Below are positions 27,408 through 36,162 of a stretch of 64,000 nucleotides of DNA, piece by piece. Position 1 is the first letter of the stretch. The number at the start of each line of letters is the position of its first letter. A model generated the notes under the pieces. The model was given only the letters and a program-made list of their open reading frames with translations. It had not been told where the DNA came from and did not search any database. A program made the position numbers and the translations under genes. Source of the DNA: WHSO01 sp963732875 (GTDB lineage: Bacteria > Pseudomonadota > Alphaproteobacteria > SMXQ01); contig CAVTBD010000003.1 in NCBI GenBank assembly GCA_963732875.1, positions 310,001 to 374,000 of the forward strand, read 5' to 3'.

Positions 27408-28253
27408 ATGACCATGGAAGTTCGGCCGCTGTCGGGCGCGCTCGGCGTCGAAGTGACGGGGATCGACCTCAACGCGCCGCTTGCCGCCGGTGACGCCGAT
27501 CGCCTGCGCCAGGCCTTCAACGAAGGGCTGGTGCTGGTGGTGCGCGACCAGGCCGACCTCGCCCCCGAGGCCCAGGTGCGCTTCTGCGAGCTGTTCGGGC
27601 CCTTGGGCCGGCGCTCGCGCCCGGCCGAGACCCGCCACGAGCCCGCCGCCGCGCCGGCCGAGGTGATGTTCGTCTCGAACCGTCGGGAGAACAGCAAGTT
27701 CATCGGCTCGCTGCCCGAGGGCGAGATGATGTTCCACATCGACCAGTGCTATACCGAGCGCCCGGCCCGGGCCACCTGCCTCTACGCCATCGCCGTGCCG
27801 CGGGAAGGCGGCGACACGCTGTTCGGCAACCTGTGTGCGGCCTATGACGCGCTGCCGCCCGACCTCAGGGTGATCGTGGACAGTCACAGGGCGCTCAACG
27901 TGTTCACCTACGACGCCACGCTGCGCGACCAGGTCGCCGGCGCCGCCGCGCGGCGCGAATGCGTCCAGCCCATGCGCGTGCGCCATCCCGAGACCGGGCG
28001 CGCGGCACTCTACGTCAACCGGCTGATGACCTTCCATATCGAGGGCCTGCCCGAGGACGAGAGCCGGGCCGTGCTGGAGCGCTTGTTCGACCACGAGGAG
28101 CGCCCCGAGTTCGTCTACCGCCACCACTGGCGCCAGGGCGACCTCTTGATCTGGGACAACCGCTGCACCGTGCACGCGCGCACCGACTTCGATCCGGCCG
28201 AGGAGCGCCACCTCCGGCGCTTCACGGTCGAGGGCGGCCCGGTCGCCGCCTGA
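27408..28253 (+). CDS. TauD/TfdA-family Fe(II)/2-oxoglutarate dioxygenase (copy 1)
   Basis: A 281-residue non-heme iron oxygenase. It should couple decarboxylation of 2-oxoglutarate to hydroxylation, often breaking a C-S, C-O or C-N bond. The metal triad is HID in GEMMFHIDQCY and the distal His in CTVHARTDF; the 2OG-binding Arg follows in RRFTVEG. WDNRC is typical of the TfdA branch. The start ATG at 27408 has GGGAGG ahead. It shares GEMMFHIDQCY with copy 2 at 29.8 kb. Confidence 0.87.
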   Translation: MTMEVRPLSGALGVEVTGIDLNAPLAAGDADRLRQAFNEGLVLVVRDQADLAPEAQVRFCELFGPLGRRSRPAETRHEPAAAPAEVMFVSNRRENSKFIGSLPEGEMMFHIDQCYTERPARATCLYAIAVPREGGDTLFGNLCAAYDALPPDLRVIVDSHRALNVFTYDATLRDQVAGAAARRECVQPMRVRHPETGRAALYVNRLMTFHIEGLPEDESRAVLERLFDHEERPEFVYRHHWRQGDLLIWDNRCTVHARTDFDPAEERHLRRFTVEGGPVAA

Positions 28254-28310
28254 CCGCCCCCGCGTTTCTTCATCTTTCTATATTTTGCTCATACAGGGAG
28301 ACACCAGAAC

Positions 28311-29099
28311 ATGGCCACCATTTCGCCGACCCGCGCCAGCCTCGACCTCACCGACCGCGTCGTCATCGTCACCGGCGGCGCCACCGGCATCGGCAAAATC
28401 TACTCGACGCGGCTCGCCGAGGCGGGGGCCAAGGTGGTGATCGCCGACATCGTCGACGAAGCCAACCACAAACTCGCCAGGGAACTCACCGACCAGGGGC
28501 TGCAGGCGCTCGCCAGGACCACCGACGTCGCCAACCAGAAGATGACCGAGGAACTCGCCAAGGCGACCGTGGACAAATGGGGCCGCATCGACGGGCTGGT
28601 CAACAACGCCTCGCTGATGGCGGTGCTCGGGCGCAAGCCGTGGACCGAGATTCCGGCCGACGAATGGGACCGCGTCATGCAGGTCAACACCAAGGGCCCG
28701 TTCCTGTGCGCGCTTGCGGTCTATCCCTACATGAAGAAGCAGGGCGGCGGGAAGATCGTCAACATCGCGTCGTCACGCGTGTGGGAAGGCGGCAAGTGGC
28801 GCCTGCACTACTCGGCCTCCAAGGGCGCGGTGCTGGTGTTCACGCGCGCGCTCGCGCGCGAGATCGGCGAGGACAACATCTGCGTCAACTCGATCTCGCC
28901 GGGCTTCACGCTGTCGGAGACCCAGGTGGCGACCTCGAGCAACCAGCACATGGCGCAGCGCCAGGAATCGGACAAGTGCTTCAACCGCGACCAGATTCCC
29001 GACGACCTCGTCGGCGCGCTGATGTTCCTGCTGTCGGACGCGTCCAACTACATCACCGGCCAGTGCATCAACGTGGACGGCGGCCGCTCCATGCACTAA
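28311..29099 (+). CDS. SDR-family oxidoreductase
   Basis: A classical short-chain dehydrogenase/reductase of 262 residues. The nucleotide motif is TGGATGIGK, NNAS is in the middle, and the catalytic pair is Tyr-x3-Lys in HYSASKG with Ser in NIASS. The end ITGQCINVDGG is standard. The start at 28311 has AGGGAGA ahead. The substrate is unknown; the position suggests oxidation of an alcohol made by the adjacent dioxygenase. Confidence 0.88.
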   Translation: MATISPTRASLDLTDRVVIVTGGATGIGKIYSTRLAEAGAKVVIADIVDEANHKLARELTDQGLQALARTTDVANQKMTEELAKATVDKWGRIDGLVNNASLMAVLGRKPWTEIPADEWDRVMQVNTKGPFLCALAVYPYMKKQGGGKIVNIASSRVWEGGKWRLHYSASKGAVLVFTRALAREIGEDNICVNSISPGFTLSETQVATSSNQHMAQRQESDKCFNRDQIPDDLVGALMFLLSDASNYITGQCINVDGGRSMH

Positions 29100-29130
29100 G
29101 GGGCGCCTCTGACCGCGAGGCCCACTAAAA

Positions 29131-29289
29131 TCGTCATGCGCGGACTTGATCCGCGCATCCACGTGTTTTTGTTTCTTCGGCCTGTAAAACTCGTGGATGG
29201 CCCGAACAAGTCGGGCCATGACGGTGGTGTTTAAGGGCGCGTCATGCCCCTCCCCCGACTTGATCGGGGGATCGTCCGGGGCATCCAGG
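29131..29289. repeat. Three REP-like intergenic palindromes
   Basis: Unit 1 (29131-29163) and unit 2 (29192-29223) are in opposite orientation; both have outer ends GTCATG and CATCCACG around a GC-rich palindrome with a central CTTGAT or AACAAGT. Unit 3 (29241-29289) keeps GTCATGCCC...GGGGCATCCA with a longer nested stem. From memory such GTCATGCC...GGCATCCACG elements are scattered between genes in many alphaproteobacteria. They may also end the SDR transcript. Confidence 0.65.
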
Positions 29290-29746
29290 GGCCGGAAAGA
29301 AACAGGGACCGTCCCGAAGATTCCACTTGTTCTTCTTTTGTTCTACTGATATAAAGGCGGGGTCGTATTCGATTGCCGACCTGTCCGGATGCTAGCGCCG
29401 GAAAAGTCGGCCAAGGGTCCGGCCCGGTGGCCTCCTCGTTGAGGCTATCGGCATCGGAGAGTGCGCGGGCGCTTCCCAGTCGGGCTGCGATGCATTTCCT
29501 CTCTGGTCGACCTCGGGGACACCGTCGTGCCCCCACGCGTACCCCGCGTCGCAGCAAGGCGGGGGGAAGGTAGAAAGAGCCCGGACGACATGCTGCATGT
29601 ATCAAGCAGCCCTCCTCCGACCGCCCCTTCCTCCCGGGGATTCCAGGCGTCAGGCTAAATGCCGGCCGAGGCCCGCGCACGTCCGCCCCAAGGACGCGCG
29701 CAAATGCACTCTCATGTCCGTAGCCGAAGCGGGAACGGCCCGCCGA

Positions 29747-29776
29747 TTGACGCCGGGCGGCGGGATTTCCTATAAT
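29747..29776 (+). promoter_or_regulatory. Sigma70-like promoter of the second dioxygenase gene
   Basis: TTGACG at 29747-29752 is followed after 18 bases by a perfect TATAAT at 29771-29776. Transcription would begin near 29783, leaving a leader of about 55 bases that includes a GC hairpin before the ATG at 29839. Confidence 0.6.
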
Positions 29777-29838
29777 CCCAATCCTTAGAAACCTTATGTT
29801 TTTGGGCGGCGCCCTCAGCGGGCCGCCGGGACCGCGCC

Positions 29839-30726
29839 ATGACCATCCAGCTTGCCGATTTCCCCGAAACCACCCTCGATCCGGGCGTGCCCGAAACCTA
29901 CAAGGGCGTCCAGATACTGCGCCACGCGCCCCACGGATCGGAGATCCTCAACGTCGACCTGGCCCAGCCGACCGCCGACGGCACGTTCCGGGCGGTCATG
30001 GACATCTGGCACCGCGACCACGTGATCTGCTTCCGCAACCAGGACCTGAGCGCCGAGGACCAGCTCCGCTTCGGGCGGCGCGTGGGCGAGCTCGCCATCA
30101 TCCACACCAAGCAGTTCTCGGGCGAGGACCCGTCCATCATGTACATCTCCAACGTCAAGGAGAACGGCGAGTTCGTTCACGCGCTGCCGGTCGGCGAGAT
30201 GATGTTTCACATCGACCAGTGCTACCAGCCGCGCCCGGCCAAGGCGACCATCCTCTATTCCATGAAGATCCCGAAGACCGGCGGCAACACGCTGTTCTGC
30301 GATCTCGAGCGCGCCTACGACACGCTCGACGAGGCCACCAGGAAGCGTCTCGAGGGGCTGAAGGCGCTGCACATCTACGACTACGACGCGGGCGCCACCC
30401 ATACCGCCGCCACGGTCGCCGAGGACGCGCCGCGCTACGCCCATCCGCTGGTGCGCACCCATCCCGTGACCGGGCGCAAGTGCCTGTTCGTCAACCGGCT
30501 GATGACCTACGAGATCGTCGGCCTGCCCAGGGCCGAGAGCGACGCGCTGCTGGCGCGCCTGTTCGACCACATGGAGAATCCCGAGTTCGTCTACGAGCAC
30601 CGCTGGCGGCTCGGCGACCTGCTGATGTGGGACAACCGCTGCACCGCCCATGCCCGGCGCGACTTCGATCCGACCCAGGACCGGCTGATGCGCCGCCTCA
30701 CGGTGCTGGGCGAGGTGCCTGCCTGA
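29839..30726 (+). CDS. TauD/TfdA-family Fe(II)/2-oxoglutarate dioxygenase (copy 2)
   Basis: A 295-residue paralogue of the dioxygenase at 27.4 kb, with the same iron-site block GEMMFHIDQCY, WDNRCTAHARRDF for the distal His, and a following Arg in MRRLTVLG. It carries about ten extra N-terminal residues. It has its own strong promoter and stands alone, with a convergent PA2779-like gene 27 bases away. The substrate is unknown; separate control from copy 1 suggests a different inducer or substrate. Confidence 0.87.
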   Translation: MTIQLADFPETTLDPGVPETYKGVQILRHAPHGSEILNVDLAQPTADGTFRAVMDIWHRDHVICFRNQDLSAEDQLRFGRRVGELAIIHTKQFSGEDPSIMYISNVKENGEFVHALPVGEMMFHIDQCYQPRPAKATILYSMKIPKTGGNTLFCDLERAYDTLDEATRKRLEGLKALHIYDYDAGATHTAATVAEDAPRYAHPLVRTHPVTGRKCLFVNRLMTYEIVGLPRAESDALLARLFDHMENPEFVYEHRWRLGDLLMWDNRCTAHARRDFDPTQDRLMRRLTVLGEVPA

Positions 30727-30753
30727 ACGGCGGGCGAACCCCGTCGGCCGCCG

Positions 30754-31125
30754 TCAAATGAGGCCGATGATATCGGCGATCAGCAGCACCAGCACGACGA
30801 TCAGCGCGATGGCCAGCACGCCCTGGCCGGCCGGCATGGTGTCGAGCTTGCCCGATATCTGCGAGATTTCCTGATCCGACAGGCTGGCGACGCGCGCCTG
30901 CGCCTCCGCCGGCGAGATGCCGAGTTTCTCCATCTGGCGCTTGACGTCGTCGCGCGCCATGAAGGCGGCGACGCGTGCCCGCGCGTGCGCGCCGTCCTGC
31001 TGGGCGACGATGGTGCCGGTGTCCACCAGCGCGGCGTGCGCGACGGGGATCGGGGCGGTCGTGGCCATCAGGGCGGCGGCGCTGAGGCAGCACAGCGGCT
31101 TGCGGACGAAGCGCAGGGCGTTCAT
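30754..31125 (-). CDS. PA2779-family small secreted/membrane protein
   Basis: 123 residues with an N-terminal signal peptide (ending near VAHA) and a C-terminal hydrophobic helix (LAIALIVVLVLLIADIIGL). The middle matches my memory of the PA2779 family: a DDVKRQMEKLGISPAEAQARV core followed by LSDQEISQISGKLDTMPAG. GAGGAGA precedes the ATG at 31125. In other bacteria such genes often sit beside a C39-peptidase-like PA2778 gene; none is present here. The function is unknown. Confidence 0.72.
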   Translation of the reverse strand: MNALRFVRKPLCCLSAAALMATTAPIPVAHAALVDTGTIVAQQDGAHARARVAAFMARDDVKRQMEKLGISPAEAQARVASLSDQEISQISGKLDTMPAGQGVLAIALIVVLVLLIADIIGLI

Positions 31126-31199
31126 GGCGAATCTCCTCGGTTCGGCGAATACCGAACCAACGCTCCCGCGCGGCGATGGGTTCCGCTGCGCAGCCTGAT

Positions 31200-32393
31200 T
31201 TAGGGTTTTGGCGGTGTGGCGGCGCGGTTCGCCGCCGTCTGCCGCCGGCGGAACGGTAACGGCCGGCGCCGCCTGACCCGTCCGATCCAGCCCTTGCGCC
31301 GGAACCAGACCAGCAGTCCCGCCGCGGTCGCCGCCATCAGCGCGAGCGCGAACGGATAGCCGTAGCGCCACCCCAGCTCGGGCATGTTCCACGGCGAGGC
31401 GCGGTCGAAATTCATGCCGTAGACCCCGGCGATGAAGCCGAGCGGCAGGAAAATGGTGCCGATCAGGGTCAGCACCTTCATGATCTCGTTGAGCCGGTTC
31501 GACAGGCTGGAGAGGTAGATGTCGAACAGGCTGGCCGCCACCTCGCGCTGCATCTCCAGCATGTCCATGAGCTGGACCGTGTGATCGTAGCAGTCGCGCA
31601 GGTAGGTGCGCGTGTCGGGCCTGATCAGGGTCTCGCAGCGCATCAGGTTGTTGACCATCTCGCGGCTCGCCCAGACGATGCGCCGGAGGCTGAACAGCTC
31701 GCGCCTGATCCGGTGCAGGTCGCGCACGATCCCGGGGTCGGGACGGCGCAGCACCACCTCGGTCAGGGTATCGAGCATGTCATCGTATATTTCGAGGGTG
31801 GGGAACAGCTGGTCGATGCTGGCATCGAGCAGGGCATAGGCGAGGTAGTCGGCGCCGAGCGTGCGGATGGTGCCGCGCCCGTGGCGCAGGCGCTCGCGCA
31901 CCGGGTTGAAGGCGTCGCCGGGGCGCTCCTGAAAGGTGATCACGCTGTTCTCGCCGAGGAACATGGACACCTGTTCGGAGGCATCCTCGGCATCCGGATC
32001 GACCATGCGGAACACGATGAACAGGTGGTGGGCGTATTCTTCCACCTTGGGGCGCTGGTGGACGTGGACCACGTCCTCGAGGGCGAGCCGGTGCAGGGTG
32101 AACATCTCGCCCAGCCGCGCGACCACCCCGGTATCGCCGAGCCCGACAACGTCGATCCAGGTGACGCCGTCCTTGCGGATGCGCGAGGTCAGTGCCTCGA
32201 CGCCGACCACGTCCTCCTCCTTGAAGTGGTCGTTGTCGTAGGTGATCACGTGGATGCGCGGCTTGAGCGCGCCGGGGTCCGCCACCAGCGTGCCGGGCGC
32301 GGCGCCCGGCTGGGTGCGGCGTTCCGGGCGGAACTCGTGGGCGAACCCGTCGCTATTGGCGCGGTTGTCGCGGTCGGCGTCGTTCATGGCCAT
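31200..32393 (-). CDS. corA: CorA-family magnesium/cobalt transporter
   Basis: A 397-residue CorA-type divalent cation channel. A long cytoplasmic N-terminal domain rich in alpha-helix is followed by two C-terminal transmembrane helices. The hallmark YGMNF is at the end of the first helix (GFIAGVYGMNFD). A basic, Arg-rich tail follows the last helix. The start may be at 32393 or at the nearby ATG at 32387. It is monocistronic and does not belong obviously to the catabolic island. Confidence 0.9.
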   Translation of the reverse strand: MAMNDADRDNRANSDGFAHEFRPERRTQPGAAPGTLVADPGALKPRIHVITYDNDHFKEEDVVGVEALTSRIRKDGVTWIDVVGLGDTGVVARLGEMFTLHRLALEDVVHVHQRPKVEEYAHHLFIVFRMVDPDAEDASEQVSMFLGENSVITFQERPGDAFNPVRERLRHGRGTIRTLGADYLAYALLDASIDQLFPTLEIYDDMLDTLTEVVLRRPDPGIVRDLHRIRRELFSLRRIVWASREMVNNLMRCETLIRPDTRTYLRDCYDHTVQLMDMLEMQREVAASLFDIYLSSLSNRLNEIMKVLTLIGTIFLPLGFIAGVYGMNFDRASPWNMPELGWRYGYPFALALMAATAAGLLVWFRRKGWIGRVRRRRPLPFRRRQTAANRAATPPKP

Positions 32394-32409
32394 ACCTTAA
32401 AGCAAAGAC

Positions 32410-33603
32410 TCAGGCGAGGCAGCGGGCGAGAATCCCCTCGGCCTCGGCCACCGTCGCCGTCTGGCTGTTGGCGGCGGTGATCACGGTATCGTCGTCGATG
32501 CGCTCGGGTGCCGGGCCCTCGTCGGTGGTGCGCGTCACCGCCATTTCGGCGAGGGTGCGCAGCCTGCCTGCGTTCACATGGTCGCCGGCGAAGCGGGCGT
32601 CGAAACCTATGTCGGCGTAAAGGCTCTCGATCGCTTCGACGATGCGGCCCGCGAGCGCATCCGCGCTGCCGGCATCGTCGAGGCCGAAGGCCTGGGCCAG
32701 CGCCGGCAGCTTGGCGGGGAACACGGTGGCGCCGCAGAACGCGACCACGCGCGGCATCAGGGTGCCGACGCCGTGGCCGTGGTTGACATGGAACGTCTCC
32801 TCGACCGGGCGCGACAGGCGGTGGGCAAGGCCGAGCTTGGCCGCGCCGCAGGCGAGGTTGGCGACGGTCGAGCCGAGCAGGTGGTCGGCGCGGGCCGTCT
32901 CGAGCCCATCGTTGATGGAGGCGCGCACCGAGTTCGCCAGCGTGCGCACGGCCCCGAGGGCGAGGGCGTCGGTGAGCGGCGTGGCGAGATGGCTGAGCAC
33001 CGCCTCGACCGCGTGGGTGAGCGCGTCGGCCGCCGAGATGCCGTTGAGCCTGCGCGGGATGTTCTCCAGCACCACCGGGTCGAGGATCGCCGTGCGGGCG
33101 AAGGTGAGCGGGCTGAAGAAGGTGAATTTGCCGCCGTTGATGTCGTCGCGCACGATGGTGCTGGGCGAGACCTCGGTGCCGGAGCCCGCGGTGGTCGGCA
33201 CCAGCACGCACGGGATGGCGCGGGCCTTGATGTTGGCGCTTTTCTCCAGCGGCCGGATCTCGGCGCCGTTGGATACCAGCGTGGCGATGCCCTTGGCGGT
33301 GCACATGATCGAGCCGCCGCCGACCCCGAGCACGCCGTCGAAGCCCTCGGCCCTGACCCGCTCCGCCTCGGCCTGGATGTGGCTCGCGCGCGCGTCCACC
33401 TGGCAGCCGTCGAACATGCTGGCGGTCATGCCGGCGTCCTCGAGCGCCGCGAGGGTCGTCGAGAAGAACGGCTGGCCGGTGATGATGGTATCGGTGACGA
33501 CGAGCGGCTTCGCGATGCCTGCCGCGCGCAGCTCCGCCACCAGGCGGCCAAGCGCGCCGGCGCCGTGGACTAGCCTGACCGGGTTGAAGTAGCTCGCCGT
33601 CAC
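32410..33603 (-). CDS. Iron-containing alcohol dehydrogenase
   Basis: A group III (iron-activated) dehydrogenase of 397 residues, NAD(P)-dependent. GVGGGSIMCTAKG binds the nucleotide, TTAGSGTEVSP follows, and metal ligands lie in SAADALTHAVEA (Asp, His) and in HVNHGHGVG (His). The family includes maleylacetate reductases and several alcohol dehydrogenases; which one applies cannot be settled. It follows the flavin reductase gene by five bases on the same strand and is probably the last gene of the LLM-hydrolase-flavin reductase operon. Confidence 0.85.
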   Translation of the reverse strand: MTASYFNPVRLVHGAGALGRLVAELRAAGIAKPLVVTDTIITGQPFFSTTLAALEDAGMTASMFDGCQVDARASHIQAEAERVRAEGFDGVLGVGGGSIMCTAKGIATLVSNGAEIRPLEKSANIKARAIPCVLVPTTAGSGTEVSPSTIVRDDINGGKFTFFSPLTFARTAILDPVVLENIPRRLNGISAADALTHAVEAVLSHLATPLTDALALGAVRTLANSVRASINDGLETARADHLLGSTVANLACGAAKLGLAHRLSRPVEETFHVNHGHGVGTLMPRVVAFCGATVFPAKLPALAQAFGLDDAGSADALAGRIVEAIESLYADIGFDARFAGDHVNAGRLRTLAEMAVTRTTDEGPAPERIDDDTVITAANSQTATVAEAEGILARCLA

Positions 33604-33607
33604 GGCG

Positions 33608-34111
33608 TCATGCCTTGAGCGCGCCGTACTTGCCGCGGAAGTAGAGCAGCGGCGCCTTGTCCTCGGTGCGGCTCGAGACCGCCTCGCCGATGACGACCAC
33701 GTGGTCGCCCGCCTCCACAGCCTGGGATACCCGGAACTCAGCCGCCGCCAGCGCGCCCGAGATCAGCGGCACGCCGAGCAGGCCGGTTTCGGTCGTCACG
33801 GTGGCGAACTTGTCCTCGCCCTTGGAGGCGAAGGTGTTGGAGATCTTGTCCTGGTCGAGGGCGAGGATGTTGAGCGCGAACACGCCGCTCTCCCGGAGCG
33901 GTGCCAGCGTCGCCGAGCCCTTGTCGACGCAGGCGAGGAACAGCGGCGGGTCGAGGCATACACAGCTCACGGCATTCATGGTGAGCCCGTAGACCTTGCC
34001 CGCCTTGTCGCGGGTCGTGAGCACCGTGACGCCGGTCGCGAAATGGCCGGCGAAGGTGCGCAGGACGAGGGAATCGACGGGCTTGACGTCGGCTGGATCG
34101 GTGTTGCTCAC
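33608..34111 (-). CDS. Flavin reductase-family protein
   Basis: A 167-residue FMN-binding reductase of the kind that supplies reduced flavin to two-component monooxygenases. The start FATGVTVLTTRD, the VYGLTMNAVSCVCLDPPL block and the GDHVVVIGEAV strand are typical of the family. The GTG at 34111 overlaps the preceding hydrolase stop by four bases. Its place in an operon with a luciferase-like oxygenase strongly suggests it is that oxygenase's electron partner. Confidence 0.88.
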   Translation of the reverse strand: MSNTDPADVKPVDSLVLRTFAGHFATGVTVLTTRDKAGKVYGLTMNAVSCVCLDPPLFLACVDKGSATLAPLRESGVFALNILALDQDKISNTFASKGEDKFATVTTETGLLGVPLISGALAAAEFRVSQAVEAGDHVVVIGEAVSSRTEDKAPLLYFRGKYGALKA

Positions 34112-34944
34112 GCGTCCTCCTTCAGGAACGAGATGACCACGCGGTTGAATTCGTCCGCGCATTCGATATTGGGCATATGGGCGCCGTGCTCGAACACGTG
34201 GAGCCGGGCGCCGGGAATTTCGGCGGCGAGCTCCGGCGCGTAGCCGGGCAGGCGCAGGGGGTCGAGCGCGCCGGCCATGACCAGGCACGGCACCTTGATC
34301 CGGGCGTAGTCGAGCGCCTCGCGCTCGGACGGCCCGCCCTTGCCGCGGAACGGCGCCTTGAAGCGGGCGGCGGCGGTCGCCTCCCAGGCGCCGGGCAGGG
34401 TGGCGAGCTCCTGGCGGTGCCTGATGTAGGCGTCGTCCCTGGCCCATTTGGGATCGACGAACATGGTCTCGACGATGCGCCGCATGTGGTCTTCGGTGCC
34501 GTCGTAGCTGTTGAGCACGTCGCGCGCGTCGTTGGCCGGCGCGAATCCGCCGCCCGAGCAGGTCGCCACCTTGCGGATCGGCCAGTCCGGCGTCTCGCGC
34601 GCCGCCACGGTCAGCGACAGGCCGCCCGACATGGACGAGCCGATCACGTAGGCGTCCGAAACCTCCTTGACCTCGAGGAAGCGCCTGATGTGCCAGATGC
34701 GCTTGTTGAACTGGCCGCAGAAGTCGAACAGCTTGTCGGTGCGCCCGAAGCCGAGATGGTCCGGGGCCAGCACGTGGAAATGCTCGGCGAGGGCGTCGAG
34801 GTTGTGCTCCCAGGAGATCTCGGCGGCACCGCCGAACTCGGCGGAATGGAGCAGCAGCACGCTGGGCGCGCCGGTGCGCCTGCCCGCCTCGAAATAGTGA
34901 GTGTTGACGCCGTCGACGTCGATGTACTGGCCTTTGGTCTTCAT
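34108..34944 (-). CDS. Alpha/beta hydrolase
   Basis: 278 residues with the alpha/beta hydrolase fold. The oxyanion region LLLHSAEFGGAAE is near residue 30, the nucleophile elbow is IGSSMSGG with Ser104, and the His is in FEHGAHMPN near the end; an acid follows MAGALDP. The PDHLGFGRTDK stretch is typical of C-C bond hydrolases of aromatic breakdown. Both ends overlap neighbours by four bases (LLM gene upstream, flavin reductase downstream), so it is translationally coupled in the oxygenase operon. Confidence 0.86.
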   Translation of the reverse strand: MKTKGQYIDVDGVNTHYFEAGRRTGAPSVLLLHSAEFGGAAEISWEHNLDALAEHFHVLAPDHLGFGRTDKLFDFCGQFNKRIWHIRRFLEVKEVSDAYVIGSSMSGGLSLTVAARETPDWPIRKVATCSGGGFAPANDARDVLNSYDGTEDHMRRIVETMFVDPKWARDDAYIRHRQELATLPGAWEATAAARFKAPFRGKGGPSEREALDYARIKVPCLVMAGALDPLRLPGYAPELAAEIPGARLHVFEHGAHMPNIECADEFNRVVISFLKEDA

Positions 34945-36113
34945 GCGCTTCTGGCGGCTCGCTGTTCTTTTTGGGGGAAACGGGAAAGATGCGCGATGCG
35001 GGGGTAGACCTCGCGCGCGAACAGGGTCATGGAGCGGATGGTGTCGGCATGGCTCAGGAACCCCGCCTGCAGCATGCACAGCAGGTGCGCGAAGCCGCCG
35101 ACGCGCTCGTGGAATCGTTCGACCTGGGCGACCACCCGGTCGGGCGTGCCGGCCATGACGACACCGGCCTCGATCAGGAAGTCGAGGCCCTCGCGCCGGA
35201 TCGCGGCGGTACGGCCGGCGAACTCGCCCTTGAGGGCGCGCACGTTCATGGCGACCGAGACGTAGCCCGGCGGGTTGCGGAACTGGGGCGAGACCTTGGA
35301 ATGGACGAACCACATCAGCTGCTCGGCGCCGGCGCGGGCCTCGGCCTCGCTGTCGCCGACGAACACCAGCGGCATGAAGCCGAGGCGCGCGTTGGCGGCG
35401 GCGGGGCCGTCGGCGCAGCCCGAGCGGTACATGTCGAACAGCGCCCGCACGCGGTCGTGGGGCTGGAGGAAGGAGGCGAAGTTGAGGCCCTTGCGGGCGA
35501 TGTCGGCGACCTGGGGCGTGACCGTGGAGCCCGTGGTCCAGACCGGCGGGTGGGGCTGCTGCCACGGGCGCGGCCAGATGTTGACCTGGCGCTTGTGCCA
35601 GTGCTTGCCCTCGAAGTTGAACGGGCCGTCGTGGCTGGTCCAGGCGCGCAGGATCAGCTCGATCCCTTCCCACAGCCGCTCGCCGGTCTCGGTCGGGTTG
35701 GTGTTGGCGCAGAAGATCTCATAGGGCACGCCGCGCACGAAGCCGCAGTCGAGGCGCCCGCGCGAGATCACGTCGACCATCGCCATCTCCTCGGCGATGC
35801 GCACCGGGTCGGCGCGGTTGGCGACGGGATTGCCGAGCACCAGGATGCGGCCGCGCCTGGTGACGCGCGCGAGGATGGCGGCCATCAGCGGCACGGCGGC
35901 GTCCAGGCAGGTCGGCGTCTGGTGATGCTCATTGAGCATCAGGTCGAGACCGAGTTCGTCGGCGGCGACGTATTCGTCGAGGTAGCGGGCATAAAGCCCG
36001 GCGCCGGTCTCGGGGTCGAAGTGCCGGCTGGGCAGGCTCACCCGGTCGGACGGGTAGTCTTCACGGGGCGGCAGATGCGGGTACGGCATCTCCGTGAAGT
36101 GGTAGGCCCTCAT
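34941..36113 (-). CDS. LLM-class flavin-dependent monooxygenase (copy 1)
   Basis: A 390-residue luciferase-like monooxygenase, a TIM-barrel enzyme using reduced FMN from a partner reductase. Typical blocks are LGLDLMLNEHHQTPTCLD, the VISRGRLDCGFVRG strand and WTTGSTVTPQVADIA. The start at 36113 lies close behind the next LLM gene on the same strand. The downstream genes (hydrolase, flavin reductase, dehydrogenase) complete a monooxygenase operon. The substrate is unknown. Confidence 0.87.
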   Translation of the reverse strand: MRAYHFTEMPYPHLPPREDYPSDRVSLPSRHFDPETGAGLYARYLDEYVAADELGLDLMLNEHHQTPTCLDAAVPLMAAILARVTRRGRILVLGNPVANRADPVRIAEEMAMVDVISRGRLDCGFVRGVPYEIFCANTNPTETGERLWEGIELILRAWTSHDGPFNFEGKHWHKRQVNIWPRPWQQPHPPVWTTGSTVTPQVADIARKGLNFASFLQPHDRVRALFDMYRSGCADGPAAANARLGFMPLVFVGDSEAEARAGAEQLMWFVHSKVSPQFRNPPGYVSVAMNVRALKGEFAGRTAAIRREGLDFLIEAGVVMAGTPDRVVAQVERFHERVGGFAHLLCMLQAGFLSHADTIRSMTLFAREVYPRIAHLSRFPQKEQRAARSA

Positions 36114-36162
36114 GCCGGCGCTCCGCCTGCCCGTATTTCCGGAAGGGGGCGGCGGCCGCTAT

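Larger units (their letters stand above)
29100..29838. other. Long intergenic region with REP-like palindromes and a promoter
   Basis: About 740 bases. The first part holds three palindromic GTCATG...CATCCA units (29131-29289). From 29300 to about 29740 there is no convincing gene: short frames on both strands lack recognisable motifs, and a degraded relic cannot be excluded. The last part contains a strong sigma70-like promoter for the second dioxygenase. Confidence 0.55.

Noticed and set aside
29231..29680. Minus-strand open frame of 149 codons in the long intergenic region
   Set aside because: It overlaps the REP-like repeat, shows no recognisable motif, and lacks a clear ribosome binding site.
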